From positions 248,001 to 312,000 of the forward strand of contig NZ_JAIXUB010000024.1 of NCBI RefSeq assembly GCF_027484205.1: DNA of 64,000 nucleotides, read 5' to 3'. Both the position numbers and the translations under genes were made by a program. A model generated the notes under the pieces. It was not told the origin of the DNA, ran no database searches, and saw only the letters and a list, made by a program, of their open reading frames with translations. Shown in pieces: positions 26,810 to 34,729 of the stretch. The DNA comes from Flavobacterium sp. (GTDB lineage: Bacteria; Bacteroidota; Bacteroidia; Flavobacteriales; Flavobacteriaceae). Position 1 is the first letter of the stretch. Every line of letters begins with the position of its first letter.

Positions 26810-27643
26810 ATGAGAGAAAAAATAACAGTTGCTGAGGCAATAAGTAAAGGAAAAGTAAAGTTAGTTTATTTACCAATGGTTATATTATTCTTGTCCATTG
26901 GGTTAGGGTTTTATCTTCAGTTTATGCACTATTTTGAAGGTTGGATTATTGGAGTTTCGGTTTTTGCAGGTTTTGTTTTGGCTTGGTTTGCATGGAGTTA
27001 TTTTGTGGTAGAATGGAAAATTTGGGCTTTTGAAAATGTTAGAAACGTACATGAGTTAAAAAGGAAAGCTATTCAAAATAATTTGATATGGAAAGACGAT
27101 AGTTGGTTTAAAAAGACAGAAATTATCAGATATGACCAAAAACAAAAATTAAAACAACTCGAGAAAAAATTCCTTGAAAAAGATATTTATCATGATGATT
27201 TGAATGTTCCAAAAGAAACTTTAATTCATTATTCTAAGGCAACAATTATTTTTGGATTAGTTTTAGGAGGTACTTTTTCTGGATACGCAATTTATATACT
27301 TTTAACTACTGAAAAAGAATATTTTTATTTGTTGTTTTTAGCTGTTGGAGCTTACTTTTTATATAATTCAATAAGTAAATTGATTAATAATAGTCCTCAA
27401 ATTATTATAAATTCAACTGGAATAACTTTACACAAACAGAGTTTAATGAAATGGCAAAACATTACAAATGAATGTGTTGAATCTAGGAGAAGTGGAAAGC
27501 ATATGAATTATTATCTAGTATTTAAATTCAATAATAAAAACTTTGAATTTCAAATTGATGACTTGAATATTGATGGCGAAAAGTTAGAGAGTTTGATGCA
27601 AGTTTATAGAGTTCGATTTGGAAAAAATAATCAAATGCAATAA
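26810..27643 (+). CDS. Four-TM membrane protein of unknown function
   Basis: 277 aa with two pairs of membrane helices (about 20-42, 46-66 and 143-165, 170-188) and a C-terminal domain paralogous to the preceding protein. The gap to the upstream gene is 8 nt. No enzymatic motif. It ends at a strong terminator. Confidence 0.7.
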   Translation: MREKITVAEAISKGKVKLVYLPMVILFLSIGLGFYLQFMHYFEGWIIGVSVFAGFVLAWFAWSYFVVEWKIWAFENVRNVHELKRKAIQNNLIWKDDSWFKKTEIIRYDQKQKLKQLEKKFLEKDIYHDDLNVPKETLIHYSKATIIFGLVLGGTFSGYAIYILLTTEKEYFYLLFLAVGAYFLYNSISKLINNSPQIIINSTGITLHKQSLMKWQNITNECVESRRSGKHMNYYLVFKFNNKNFEFQIDDLNIDGEKLESLMQVYRVRFGKNNQMQ

Positions 27644-27649
27644 AATAAA

Positions 27650-27696
27650 AACCTTCAAAAAATTAATATAAACTGATTCTTAATTTTTTGAAGGTT
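27650..27696. terminator. Bidirectional terminator
   Basis: AACCTTCAAAAAATTAA pairs perfectly with TTAATTTTTTGAAGGTT across a short loop, between convergent genes. Confidence 0.85.
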
Positions 27697-27714
27697 ATAG
27701 ATATGTAATTACAA

Positions 27715-28476
27715 TTATTTGAAAATTTCGTCGAAGAAATCTTTCATCGCTTGCCAAGATCTTTTTGCAGCTTTTTCATTGTATGCTGCACCTTTGCTAT
27801 TATCATTTCCAGCATCTTTATGAGTAAAAGCATGAACTGAGTTAGCGTAATATATCATTTGCCAATCTGCTTTTGCGGTTCTCATTTCGTCCTGAAAAGC
27901 TTTGATTTCAGTTTCAGGAACATAAAAATCGTCTGCTCCGTGAAGTACCAATACTTTAGTTGAAATAGGTTCAATTGTTCTTGAAGCATCTCTTCCTAAT
28001 CCGCCATGAAATGAAACTACACCTTTAACCTTCATGTTTGTTCTTGCCGCTTCAATGGCACCAGTTCCACCAAAACAGTAACCAATTACGGCAATTTTAT
28101 CAGGATTTGCTCCGTTTTTAATTAACTCATTTAAAGCTAATTGAATTCTGTTTTGATATTCCTTAATGTTTGTTTTGAAATATCCTGCAATTTTTCCCGC
28201 TTCACCTGTGTTTGTTGGTCTTTTGTCAATACCATAAATATCTGCTACAAATGTTTTGTAACCAAGTTTTGCTAATTCTAGAGCATTTTCTTTTGCATTA
28301 TTATCAATTCCCATCCATGCTGGAAGAAGTAAAACGGAATTTCCATTGGAAATTTCTTTTTCTGGATTGTATATAAATCCTTCAAGTTTTTGATTTCCAT
28401 CAGAATAAGAAACTGCTTTTTGAGCATGTGATGCTAACATTGTAAAACCGAATAAAAGAATAAAAAGACTTTTCAT
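27715..28476 (-). CDS. Exported dienelactone hydrolase family protein
   Basis: 253 aa alpha/beta hydrolase with a signal peptide (MKSLFILLFGFTMLASHAQ). The Cys nucleophile elbow is GYCFGG at about residues 133-138, the acid is the Asp pair in GADDFYVP, and the His lies in NSVHAFTH. This is a dienelactone-hydrolase-type Cys-Asp-His triad. The substrate in the envelope is unknown. A TAATTTTG -7 box (28493-28500, minus) sits 16 nt upstream of the start. Confidence 0.9.
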   Translation of the reverse strand: MKSLFILLFGFTMLASHAQKAVSYSDGNQKLEGFIYNPEKEISNGNSVLLLPAWMGIDNNAKENALELAKLGYKTFVADIYGIDKRPTNTGEAGKIAGYFKTNIKEYQNRIQLALNELIKNGANPDKIAVIGYCFGGTGAIEAARTNMKVKGVVSFHGGLGRDASRTIEPISTKVLVLHGADDFYVPETEIKAFQDEMRTAKADWQMIYYANSVHAFTHKDAGNDNSKGAAYNEKAAKRSWQAMKDFFDEIFK

Positions 28477-28492
28477 ATAAATTATTTTTTTT

Positions 28493-28500
28493 CAAAATTA
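28493..28500 (-). promoter_or_regulatory. -7 box for the dienelactone hydrolase gene
   Basis: Minus-strand TAATTTTG, exact TAnnTTTG match, 16 nt before the ATG at 28476. Confidence 0.5.
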
Positions 28501-28537
28501 CCGTTTTCAATCTTTTTTTATCTAAAACAAATCATAA

Positions 28538-29317
28538 TTATTTGATAATAAACTTTCCCTTTTCGCTATCAAAAATAATATTCTGGTCTTTAAAAAGTGA
28601 ATTAAAAACACCTTTTGAAATCAAATTACAGGGTTGGTCTTGAACAACATTATTTTCTGTCATCACAATCATTTCATCTGAAAGTTGAATAGCTAAATCA
28701 ATATCGTGAGTTGAAAAAAGGATACATTTATTAGTTTCTTGTGATAGTTTTTTCAATAATTTAAAAACAGAAACTTTGTGCAATAAATCTAAATGAGTTG
28801 TGGGTTCATCGAGAATTATTAAAGGTGTATCTTGAGCCAATGCTCTTGCAATTAATACTTTTTGTAATTGGCCATCGCTAATTTCAAAATGCTTTTTATT
28901 TGCGAGTGATTCAATTTGAGTGAGTTGCATTGATTGATTTACTTTATCTAAATCTTCATCGGATAATTTCCCTAACCAATTTGTGTAAGGTTGTCTTCCA
29001 AGTGCAATTAATTCAAAAACAGTTAAATTACTTGGAGGTAATTTTTCAGTTAAAACCAAACTTAAATTTTGCGCTAAAACTAACGGTTCAAAACTTTGAA
29101 TATCTTTTTCATTGAGGAAAACAATTCCAGAAACAGGTTTTTGAATGCCACAAAGTGTTCGTAATAAGGTTGATTTTCCAATTCCGTTTGCACCAACTAA
29201 ACTAATTAATTTTCCAGCTTGTAAATTCAGATTTAAATTTGAAGCAATGACAATTTTCTCCTTTTTGGTTAGATAACCAATGGATAAATTTGAAGCAGAA
29301 AGAATGTAGTTACTCAT
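28538..29317 (-). CDS. btuD: Cobalamin/siderophore-type ABC transporter ATPase
   Basis: 259 aa inner-membrane-associated ATPase. It has Walker A GANGIGKST (about 38-46), a variant signature ISDGQLQKVLIARAL and Walker B PLIILDEPTTHLDL, followed by a switch His in STHDIDLAI. It should power the FecCD-type permease encoded at 29945-30970. A 627-bp repeat-flanked segment with a GxxExxY gene now separates the two. Cobalamin is the likely substrate because of the riboswitch-controlled receptor nearby, but haem or siderophore cannot be excluded. Confidence 0.88.
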   Translation of the reverse strand: MSNYILSASNLSIGYLTKKEKIVIASNLNLNLQAGKLISLVGANGIGKSTLLRTLCGIQKPVSGIVFLNEKDIQSFEPLVLAQNLSLVLTEKLPPSNLTVFELIALGRQPYTNWLGKLSDEDLDKVNQSMQLTQIESLANKKHFEISDGQLQKVLIARALAQDTPLIILDEPTTHLDLLHKVSVFKLLKKLSQETNKCILFSTHDIDLAIQLSDEMIVMTENNVVQDQPCNLISKGVFNSLFKDQNIIFDSEKGKFIIK

Positions 29318-29324
29318 TTTTTAA

Positions 29325-29348
29325 TTTTTAAACACATAGAAACATAGA
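29325..29348 (+). repeat. GxxExxY-cassette repeat, copy A
   Basis: TTTTT followed by AAACACATAGAAACATAGA, immediately upstream of the btuD start codon. It is a 24-bp perfect inverted match to copy C at 29918-29941, and differs by one base over the core from copy B at 29828-29850. Confidence 0.85.
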
Positions 29349-29408
29349 AAAAAATATAAATCAAAGATTGATATAGAAGCAAAAGCTTTTCATTTAGTAT
29401 TCTTATAT

Positions 29409-29816
29409 TTATTGTATTTTTTTAAAATATTCGTTTACAAATGTTTTTTGACCTTCCTTAAAAATATTAAAACAATTGAAATTTATAATAATGCCTTTCG
29501 GAGCCTTTAAAAGTTTCATGTAGGTTAATAATTGAGCTTCACTTATTGGATTTAACTGTAAAATAGACTTTAATTCAATAACCAAAATATTTTCAACAAA
29601 TAAATCACATCTAAAATCTATTTTCAATTCCTTTTCTTTATAGACTAACGGAATTTTCATTTCTGTTTGAAAATTAATTTTTCTACTTACCAATTCTTCT
29701 TTCATACATTCGTGATAAACACTTTCAAGCAAACCTCTTCCTAAAGTTTTATGAACTTCAATTGCAGAACCAATAACTTCATAAGTTAAATCGTCTAAAT
29801 ATTTTTGTGTAACCAT
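29409..29816 (-). CDS. GxxExxY family protein (PD-(D/E)XK-like)
   Basis: 135 aa from ATG 29816. The family motif GLLESVY is at about residues 27-33, and the nuclease-like core shows KIDFRCDLFVENILVIELKS with D and E-x-K in PD-(D/E)XK arrangement. The frame extends to an ATG at 29879, but that part overlaps the repeat hairpin and lacks family similarity, so the internal ATG is preferred. The leader (29942-29817) can fold because repeat copy C and copy B are inverted relative to each other. Family function is unknown; these genes often occur singly with flanking short repeats. Confidence 0.85.
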   Translation of the reverse strand: MVTQKYLDDLTYEVIGSAIEVHKTLGRGLLESVYHECMKEELVSRKINFQTEMKIPLVYKEKELKIDFRCDLFVENILVIELKSILQLNPISEAQLLTYMKLLKAPKGIIINFNCFNIFKEGQKTFVNEYFKKIQ

Positions 29817-29827
29817 ATATTGTCTTT

Positions 29828-29850
29828 TTTTTAAACAGATAGAAACATAG
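29828..29850 (+). repeat. GxxExxY-cassette repeat, copy B
   Basis: TTTTTAAACAGATAGAAACA then TAG; one base differs from copies A and C. It lies 12 nt upstream of the preferred GxxExxY start and can pair with copy C in the transcript. Confidence 0.8.
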
Positions 29851-29917
29851 TTTTTTATTTCAAATCTATAAAAAAGCATTGCTTTTGTTTCTATCCTTTA
29901 CTTTTATTAAAAATTTA

Positions 29918-29942
29918 TCTATGTTTCTATGTGTTTAAAAAA
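29918..29942 (-). repeat. GxxExxY-cassette repeat, copy C
   Basis: Inverted copy of A, ending 2 nt from the permease stop codon. Confidence 0.85.
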
Positions 29943-29944
29943 CA

Positions 29945-30970
29945 TTATGTTAAATTTCTCTTCCTAATTAACAACCATATCACAATTGGTGCGCCAATTA
30001 TTGACGTTATTGCATTGATTGGTAATGTAAAATCCAATCCTGGTAATTGCGAAATCATATCACAAAAAAGCATCAAAATACCACCAATTAAAATCGTACT
30101 CCAAAACAATATTTTATGATTACTTGTTTGAAAAAGTAATTTTGCTAAATGAGGAACTGCTAATCCAACAAAAGCTATTGGTCCTGCAAAAGCGGTGATA
30201 CTTCCTGCTAAAATACAAGTGGCAATTATGATGGTATATCTTGACTTTTTGATGTTTAAACCTAAACTTTTTGCATAATTTTCGCCTAGTAATAATGCGT
30301 CTAATGATTTAATTGATAGTAAACTTAGTAGTAATCCAACTAGAACGGAAACGAATAAAATGAAAATGTTTTGCCAAGATAAGTTCCCTAAATTTCCCAT
30401 GCTCCAAAAGGTGAATTTCTGCAATTGTTCTGCTGAACTGAAATAGGTTAATACAGAAACTATTGCACTTGTAAAACTACTGAACATTAACCCCACAATT
30501 AATATGGTTGCAGTATCACGAAGTCTTTGTGAAACTATTAAGACCAATAGCATTACAAGAAAACTTCCTAAACAAGAAGCTAAAATAATTCCATAGGAAG
30601 AAAGTAAAATATCAGAAAGAAAAGTTGGTAACAAACTTGCGCCTAAAATTACAAAGGCAACACCCAAGCTTGAACCTGAACTTAGTCCTAAAACATATGG
30701 TCCAGCAAGCGGATTTCTGAATAATGTTTGCATCAATAATCCTGCAACAGATAACCCAATTCCAACTAAAATTGCTGTTATTGCTTTTGGTAATCTAAAG
30801 TTAAAAATGATGTATTCCCATGTGTCTTTGCTTGCAGTTGAACCGAATAAACTCTTGAAAACTTCCTTTAATGGAATACTAACCTGACCGAATGAAATGT
30901 TCAATAACAATATCAATAATAATGTCAAGGACAAAATTGTAAAAAGAATTGTATTTCGGGTTTTGAACAT
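29945..30970 (-). CDS. btuC: FecCD-family ABC transporter permease
   Basis: 341 aa with about nine to ten membrane helices and the FecCD/BtuC signatures RLPKAITAILVGIGLSVAGLL near residue 55 and GPIAFVGLAVPHLAKLLF near residue 265. It forms the inner-membrane channel for the binding protein at 31089 and the ATPase at 28538. It starts 118 nt after the binding-protein stop; that gap holds a repeat hairpin. Confidence 0.9.
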   Translation of the reverse strand: MFKTRNTILFTILSLTLLLILLLNISFGQVSIPLKEVFKSLFGSTASKDTWEYIIFNFRLPKAITAILVGIGLSVAGLLMQTLFRNPLAGPYVLGLSSGSSLGVAFVILGASLLPTFLSDILLSSYGIILASCLGSFLVMLLVLIVSQRLRDTATILIVGLMFSSFTSAIVSVLTYFSSAEQLQKFTFWSMGNLGNLSWQNIFILFVSVLVGLLLSLLSIKSLDALLLGENYAKSLGLNIKKSRYTIIIATCILAGSITAFAGPIAFVGLAVPHLAKLLFQTSNHKILFWSTILIGGILMLFCDMISQLPGLDFTLPINAITSIIGAPIVIWLLIRKRNLT

Positions 30971-30985
30971 TTATTTTATTTGTTT

Positions 30986-31063
30986 TTTGTCATTCCGAGG
31001 AACGAGGAATCTCATAAAGTGTTTTAAATAATGTGATTTCTATTAAAAGGTCGAAATGACAAA
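30986..31063. repeat. Flavobacterial intergenic repeat with TGTCATT-type ends
   Basis: The left end reads TTTGTCATTCCGAGGAACGA and the right end GGTCGAAATGACAAAG, giving imperfect inverted ends. A shorter relative is at 34690-34724. Such GTCATTTCGA-type hairpins are common dispersed elements in Bacteroidota genomes. It sits between the binding-protein and permease genes. Confidence 0.65.
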
Positions 31064-31088
31064 GTTAGTATAAAATTCGTGTGAAAAA

Positions 31089-32222
31089 CTACTTCAACTT
31101 CTCAAAAAAGAAAGGTTTATAACCAACTAATAATTCGGGATGTAATATTTTTACTAAATCTTTTAGTACTAAATCTGGTCGATTTGGTGCTAATTCATAA
31201 TATAAAATACCACCAGTTTTTCCTTTCTTTCCAGCAAAGGAATAGACATTTTTGTTTTGAAAAGCTTTAAATTGATTGTAATGAGGATTAGCTTCAATCA
31301 TTTCATTTAAAGTTGAAAATTGTCCCGATGTAATCCAAAAATCGGCATCTTTTGCTTTTTCAAAAACGGTTTCAAATGATAAAGATAAACTTCCTGTTCC
31401 TGTAGTTTTTTGCCATAAATAATTTGAATTTGCTTCTTTCAAAATCAAACTTCCCCAACTTGTGCCACTTGGCAAATACCATTTTCCCTCAAAAATATCT
31501 CCAGCTAAAACAGTTGGTTTTGATGTTGCCTTTTTTGCAATTTCAATAGTTTTTAGATAGTCATTTTCAATTTTAGAAAAAATTTCGTTGGCTTTTTCTT
31601 GTTTATCATATAAAGCTCCGAAAAACTTAATCCATTCAGCTTTTCCCAATGGAGTTTGCTCGTTCCAATCGCCATTTAAAAGTACTTTTAAACCACTTTT
31701 TTCTAAGTTATCTAATGTTGGATTATTATTATCTAAACCATAACCAATGATGACATTAGGTTGTAAATCAATTAAGATTTCGGTATTTAATGTTTGATTT
31801 GTACCTAACTCTTTTACTTTTTTTGCATCAATCAAAGACCTAACTTTTTCTGATGAAATGTAATCAAGGTTTGGAAATCCAACCAATGTTTTTTCTTCCT
31901 TCAACATTTCCAATGAAGGAATATGAGTTGTAGATGTCACTACAATTGATTGAATAGGAACATTAATCGTTAGGTTATTTTTCAAAGAATCAGGAATAAT
32001 TCCGTTTTTCTTTTTTAATATGTATTTGTAGGTTTTTGAAGCTTTAGGCCACGGATTTTTTACAGTTACAACAGCATAATTTCCATAATTTTCAATTGAA
32101 AATCCTTTGGCATATTTGACTGAATTTACTTTTGAAATCTTAGATTCAATTGGTTTCTCATTCTTACATTGGACAAAAAGAGAAGCTACTATAAGAATTA
32201 TTAATAAAGATAATTTTTGCAC
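31089..32222 (-). CDS. btuF: Cobalamin-type ABC transporter substrate-binding lipoprotein
   Basis: 377 aa if translation begins at GTG 32222. Upstream there is only an in-frame TTG (32249), and the -7 box at 32237-32244 lies between them, so GTG is the likely start. The resulting N-terminus is a clean lipoprotein signal with lipobox LFVQC. Two periplasmic lobes fit the BtuF/FhuD class, with SIVVTSTTHIPSLEML near residue 90 and NVIIGYGLDNNNPTLDNLEKSG near residue 165. It should deliver B12 from the BtuB-like receptor to the permease. Confidence 0.87.
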   Translation of the reverse strand: MQKLSLLIILIVASLFVQCKNEKPIESKISKVNSVKYAKGFSIENYGNYAVVTVKNPWPKASKTYKYILKKKNGIIPDSLKNNLTINVPIQSIVVTSTTHIPSLEMLKEEKTLVGFPNLDYISSEKVRSLIDAKKVKELGTNQTLNTEILIDLQPNVIIGYGLDNNNPTLDNLEKSGLKVLLNGDWNEQTPLGKAEWIKFFGALYDKQEKANEIFSKIENDYLKTIEIAKKATSKPTVLAGDIFEGKWYLPSGTSWGSLILKEANSNYLWQKTTGTGSLSLSFETVFEKAKDADFWITSGQFSTLNEMIEANPHYNQFKAFQNKNVYSFAGKKGKTGGILYYELAPNRPDLVLKDLVKILHPELLVGYKPFFFEKLK

Positions 32223-32236
32223 AATTATTTTTTTTG

Positions 32237-32269
32237 CAAAAGTAGACAAATTACTTTTTGTGTAACAAA
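32237..32269 (-). promoter_or_regulatory. btuF promoter
   Basis: Minus-strand TTTG (32269-32266), 21-nt spacer, then TACTTTTG (32244-32237), a full -33/-7 match. The distance to the GTG start is 14 nt, so this transcript has no room for a riboswitch. Confidence 0.6.
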
Positions 32270-32297
32270 AGATGCAAAATCAATAAAAAGAATCTAG

Positions 32298-32305
32298 TAA
32301 ATTTG
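32298..32305 (+). promoter_or_regulatory. -7 box for the 38-aa membrane protein
   Basis: TAAATTTG, exact TAnnTTTG, 15 nt before the ATG at 32321. Confidence 0.45.
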
Positions 32306-32320
32306 AATAAAATTTTATTT

Positions 32321-32437
32321 ATGAGAGGTAATTCAAACATCTTTATGTACGTTGTTGTTGGAATAATTATACTTCACTTTGTAGTAGGATATATTTGGTT
32401 GATTTATAAATTTTCTAAAAAGAATGACAATAAATAA
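32321..32437 (+). CDS. 38-aa single-TM membrane protein
   Basis: ATG to TAA encodes a short N-terminus (MRGNSNIF), one membrane helix of about 22 residues (MYVVVGIIILHFVVGYIWLIY) and a basic tail (KFSKKNDNK). A perfect -7 box sits 15 nt upstream, and the orientation is toward the B12 riboswitch and receptor. It has the positive-inside pattern of a real small membrane protein. It could be an accessory of the B12 locus or unrelated. Confidence 0.55.
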   Translation: MRGNSNIFMYVVVGIIILHFVVGYIWLIYKFSKKNDNK

Positions 32438-32462
32438 TTCGTATTTATACTTTTTAATTTTC

Positions 32463-32470
32463 TACATTTG
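32463..32470 (+). promoter_or_regulatory. -7 box for the riboswitch-btuB transcript
   Basis: TACATTTG, exact TAnnTTTG match, placing transcription start just before the riboswitch. Confidence 0.55.
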
Positions 32471-32479
32471 CACTCGTAT

Positions 32480-32695
32480 TTAGGTTGTGACTTTGATTTT
32501 TCAAAGAAACATTAAAAGGGAATTTGGTTAAACACCAAAGCTGTACCCGCAACTGTAAGCTACAAAGCTTGTTGTTATCTACACAAACCATTGTTTCCTT
32601 AAAAAAGAGATGAGAAGGTCAACAACAAGACGCAAGCCAGGAAACCTGCCATTTACATTGAGTATCAAACTTTCGGGAAAAAAGGTTTGGGTATG
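32480..32695 (+). promoter_or_regulatory. Cobalamin (B12) riboswitch
   Basis: The conserved core reads AAAAGGGAA (about 32513), GGTTAAACACC, GCTGTACCCGCAACTGTAAG, and the B12 box GCCAGGAAACCTGCC at 32636-32650, in the standard order of the AdoCbl-class riboswitch. Downstream are CAAAC/GTTTG and TGGG/CCCA pairs (about 32668-32720) that could form the expression platform before the ATG at 32747. It should lower receptor synthesis when cobalamin is abundant. Confidence 0.93.
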
Positions 32696-32746
32696 GGTAA
32701 TTCTATGCTTTTCTCCCATTTAATGGAACCATTTTTAATTTAAAAA

Positions 32747-34678
32747 ATGAACAAAAAAGTAATTTTGACAAGTGCATTATTTGCATTTGTAACGACTTGT
32801 GTTTTGGCACAAGAAAAAGATTCAACTAGAACGAATCAAATTCAAGAAGTGGTAATTTCGGATACCAAATTTGCTCAAAGCAAAGAAAAATCAGGAAAAG
32901 TAATTGTGAAAATTACGCAAGAAGAACTTCAAAAAAAATCAGGACAATCTTTAGCCACAATTTTAAATTCCGTTGCAGGTGTTGAAATCAATGGAAATCA
33001 ATCGGCTAACGGAAAAAACCTTGGTTATTATGTTCGTGGTGGAAAAAATCATCAAGTTTTAATTTTAATTGACGGAATTCCTGTGACTGACGCTTCGGGA
33101 ATTAATTTTCAATATGACTTGCGTTTACTTCCAATAGATCAAGTGGAAAGTATCGAAATCATGAAAGGCGCAGCAAGTACACTTTATGGAACTGGAGCTG
33201 CAACTGCTGTCATCAATATTACTTTAAAAAAATCTTCTAAAAAATCGATTCAAGCAACTGCTTATTTGAATATTGGTTCTAACAATACTGCTTCAAATGA
33301 AAAATACAATGGACAAGATTTTAATCAAGGTTTTTCATTAAATGGTACAATAAAAAAGGTAAATTATTTAGCATCTCTAAATAGTTCTGAAACTAATGGA
33401 ATGTCACAAATTGCTGAAACAATTCCAAATTCAAATTATGATTTTGATCGATTTTCAAGAATCAATTACAGTACGAAAATAGGTTTTAAAGCAACTGAAA
33501 AATTAACTTTTGATTTCTTTGGAAATTATGACAAAGTTACAAATGATTATGATTATGGATTTGACAATACTGGTTTTAACGATACTGATTTGAACCTATC
33601 TAAGTCAAATCAATTTCGATTTGGGTTTTCTCCAAAATATGAGTACGCTAAAGGAGAATTTGTTTTAAATTCGAGTTTTAATAAAATTGAACGTGAATAT
33701 GATGAATTCAATACGTGGACAAGTGTTCTTGAAAATTCTAAATATCAATCAAGAAGTATCATTATTGATGCATTTAATAAATATAAATTTACTGAAACTT
33801 TCTTTCTTGTAATTGGTTCTAATTATCAGTTTCATGATATGGCATCGCAAACACCTTATGGAAATATTGAAAATGATAAAGTTAAATTTAATATGATGGA
33901 TCCTTATTTTACAGGAGTTTATACTTCTAGTTATGGATTAAATTTGAATATTGGAGCAAGATTAAATGTTCACAGTGAATATGGAAATCAACTTGTGTAT
34001 AATATAAATCCATCGTATAATTTGAATAAAAACATCAAAATTTTATCATCATTTAGCACTGCTTACATTACACCAAGTTTGTATCAATTATATTCTGAAT
34101 ATGGAAATTTAGAATTGACTCCTGAAAAAAATAGTACTATTGAAGGCGGATTTGATGTTTCTTTTTTTGATAAAAAACTAAGTTTTAATGCTGTTGGATT
34201 TTATCGTGAACAAGATAATTCAATTGGGTTTGATGCCTCTCGTTATATAAATGTTGATGGAAGTAATAAGGCAAAAGGAGTTGAAACAAATATTAATTAT
34301 TTGATAAATAGAAAATTAAATTTAAATGCAAATTACACTTTTACTCAAGTTGATGAAGCTTTAAATCGCTTAATTCCAAAGCATAAAGCAAATGTTTCTT
34401 TAGATTTTTCTGCTTCAAACCGACTGTTTTTTAATTTGAATTATCAATACACAGACGTAAGAATGGATGCTTTTTTTGATGGAACTACTTTTGGGGTTGT
34501 TTCAACAAAATTAGATTCTTATCAGTTGATAAATGCTTTGGTTAAGTATGAATTGGTTAAAAACACCTTGACCATTTTTGGAAATGCAACTAATATTTTG
34601 AATAAGGAATTTGTTGAAAATATTGGATATTCTACTCGAGGAAGAAACTTTAGATTAGGTTTGAATCTTAATTTTTAG
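32747..34678 (+). CDS. btuB: TonB-dependent cobalamin receptor (BtuB-like)
   Basis: 643 aa outer-membrane receptor with a signal peptide to about 21, a TonB-box-like IQEVVISDT near residue 32, and a plug at about 50-160 with ILNSVAGVEING, YYVRGGKNHQVLILIDGIPV and IEIMKGAASTLYGTGAATAVINI. The 22-strand-type barrel ends in LNLNF. The riboswitch directly upstream makes cobalamin the near-certain ligand class. It is divergent from the btuF-C-D genes. Confidence 0.94.
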   Translation: MNKKVILTSALFAFVTTCVLAQEKDSTRTNQIQEVVISDTKFAQSKEKSGKVIVKITQEELQKKSGQSLATILNSVAGVEINGNQSANGKNLGYYVRGGKNHQVLILIDGIPVTDASGINFQYDLRLLPIDQVESIEIMKGAASTLYGTGAATAVINITLKKSSKKSIQATAYLNIGSNNTASNEKYNGQDFNQGFSLNGTIKKVNYLASLNSSETNGMSQIAETIPNSNYDFDRFSRINYSTKIGFKATEKLTFDFFGNYDKVTNDYDYGFDNTGFNDTDLNLSKSNQFRFGFSPKYEYAKGEFVLNSSFNKIEREYDEFNTWTSVLENSKYQSRSIIIDAFNKYKFTETFFLVIGSNYQFHDMASQTPYGNIENDKVKFNMMDPYFTGVYTSSYGLNLNIGARLNVHSEYGNQLVYNINPSYNLNKNIKILSSFSTAYITPSLYQLYSEYGNLELTPEKNSTIEGGFDVSFFDKKLSFNAVGFYREQDNSIGFDASRYINVDGSNKAKGVETNINYLINRKLNLNANYTFTQVDEALNRLIPKHKANVSLDFSASNRLFFNLNYQYTDVRMDAFFDGTTFGVVSTKLDSYQLINALVKYELVKNTLTIFGNATNILNKEFVENIGYSTRGRNFRLGLNLNF

Positions 34679-34689
34679 ATTAAAATATG

Positions 34690-34724
34690 TTTTTGTCATT
34701 TCGACGGAGGAGAAATGACAAAAA
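34690..34724. repeat. GTCATTTCGA-type hairpin acting as terminator
   Basis: TTTTTGTCATTTC, 9-nt loop GACGGAGGA, GAAATGACAAAAA: a perfect 13-bp stem between convergent btuB and the S41 peptidase gene. It shares its arms with the element at 30986-31063. Confidence 0.8.
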
Positions 34725-34729
34725 CAGTT

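Larger units (their letters stand above)
29325..29942. mobile_element. Repeat-bounded GxxExxY cassette inserted in the btu transport genes
   Basis: About 618 bp bounded by 24-bp perfect inverted repeats (copies A and C) and containing one gene, 29409-29816, plus an internal repeat copy (B). It fills the whole gap between the permease stop (29945) and the ATPase start (29317), genes usually adjacent. A second inverted similarity lies inward of the outer repeats: AGCAAAAGCTTTT near 29377 against AAAAAGCATTGCTTTTG near 29872. No transposase is present, so movement would need other machinery. No target-site duplication was identified. Confidence 0.5.

Noticed and set aside
29325..29942. GxxExxY segment as a conventional insertion sequence
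   Set aside because: No transposase is encoded and no target-site duplication is visible; it is reported only as a repeat-bounded cassette.
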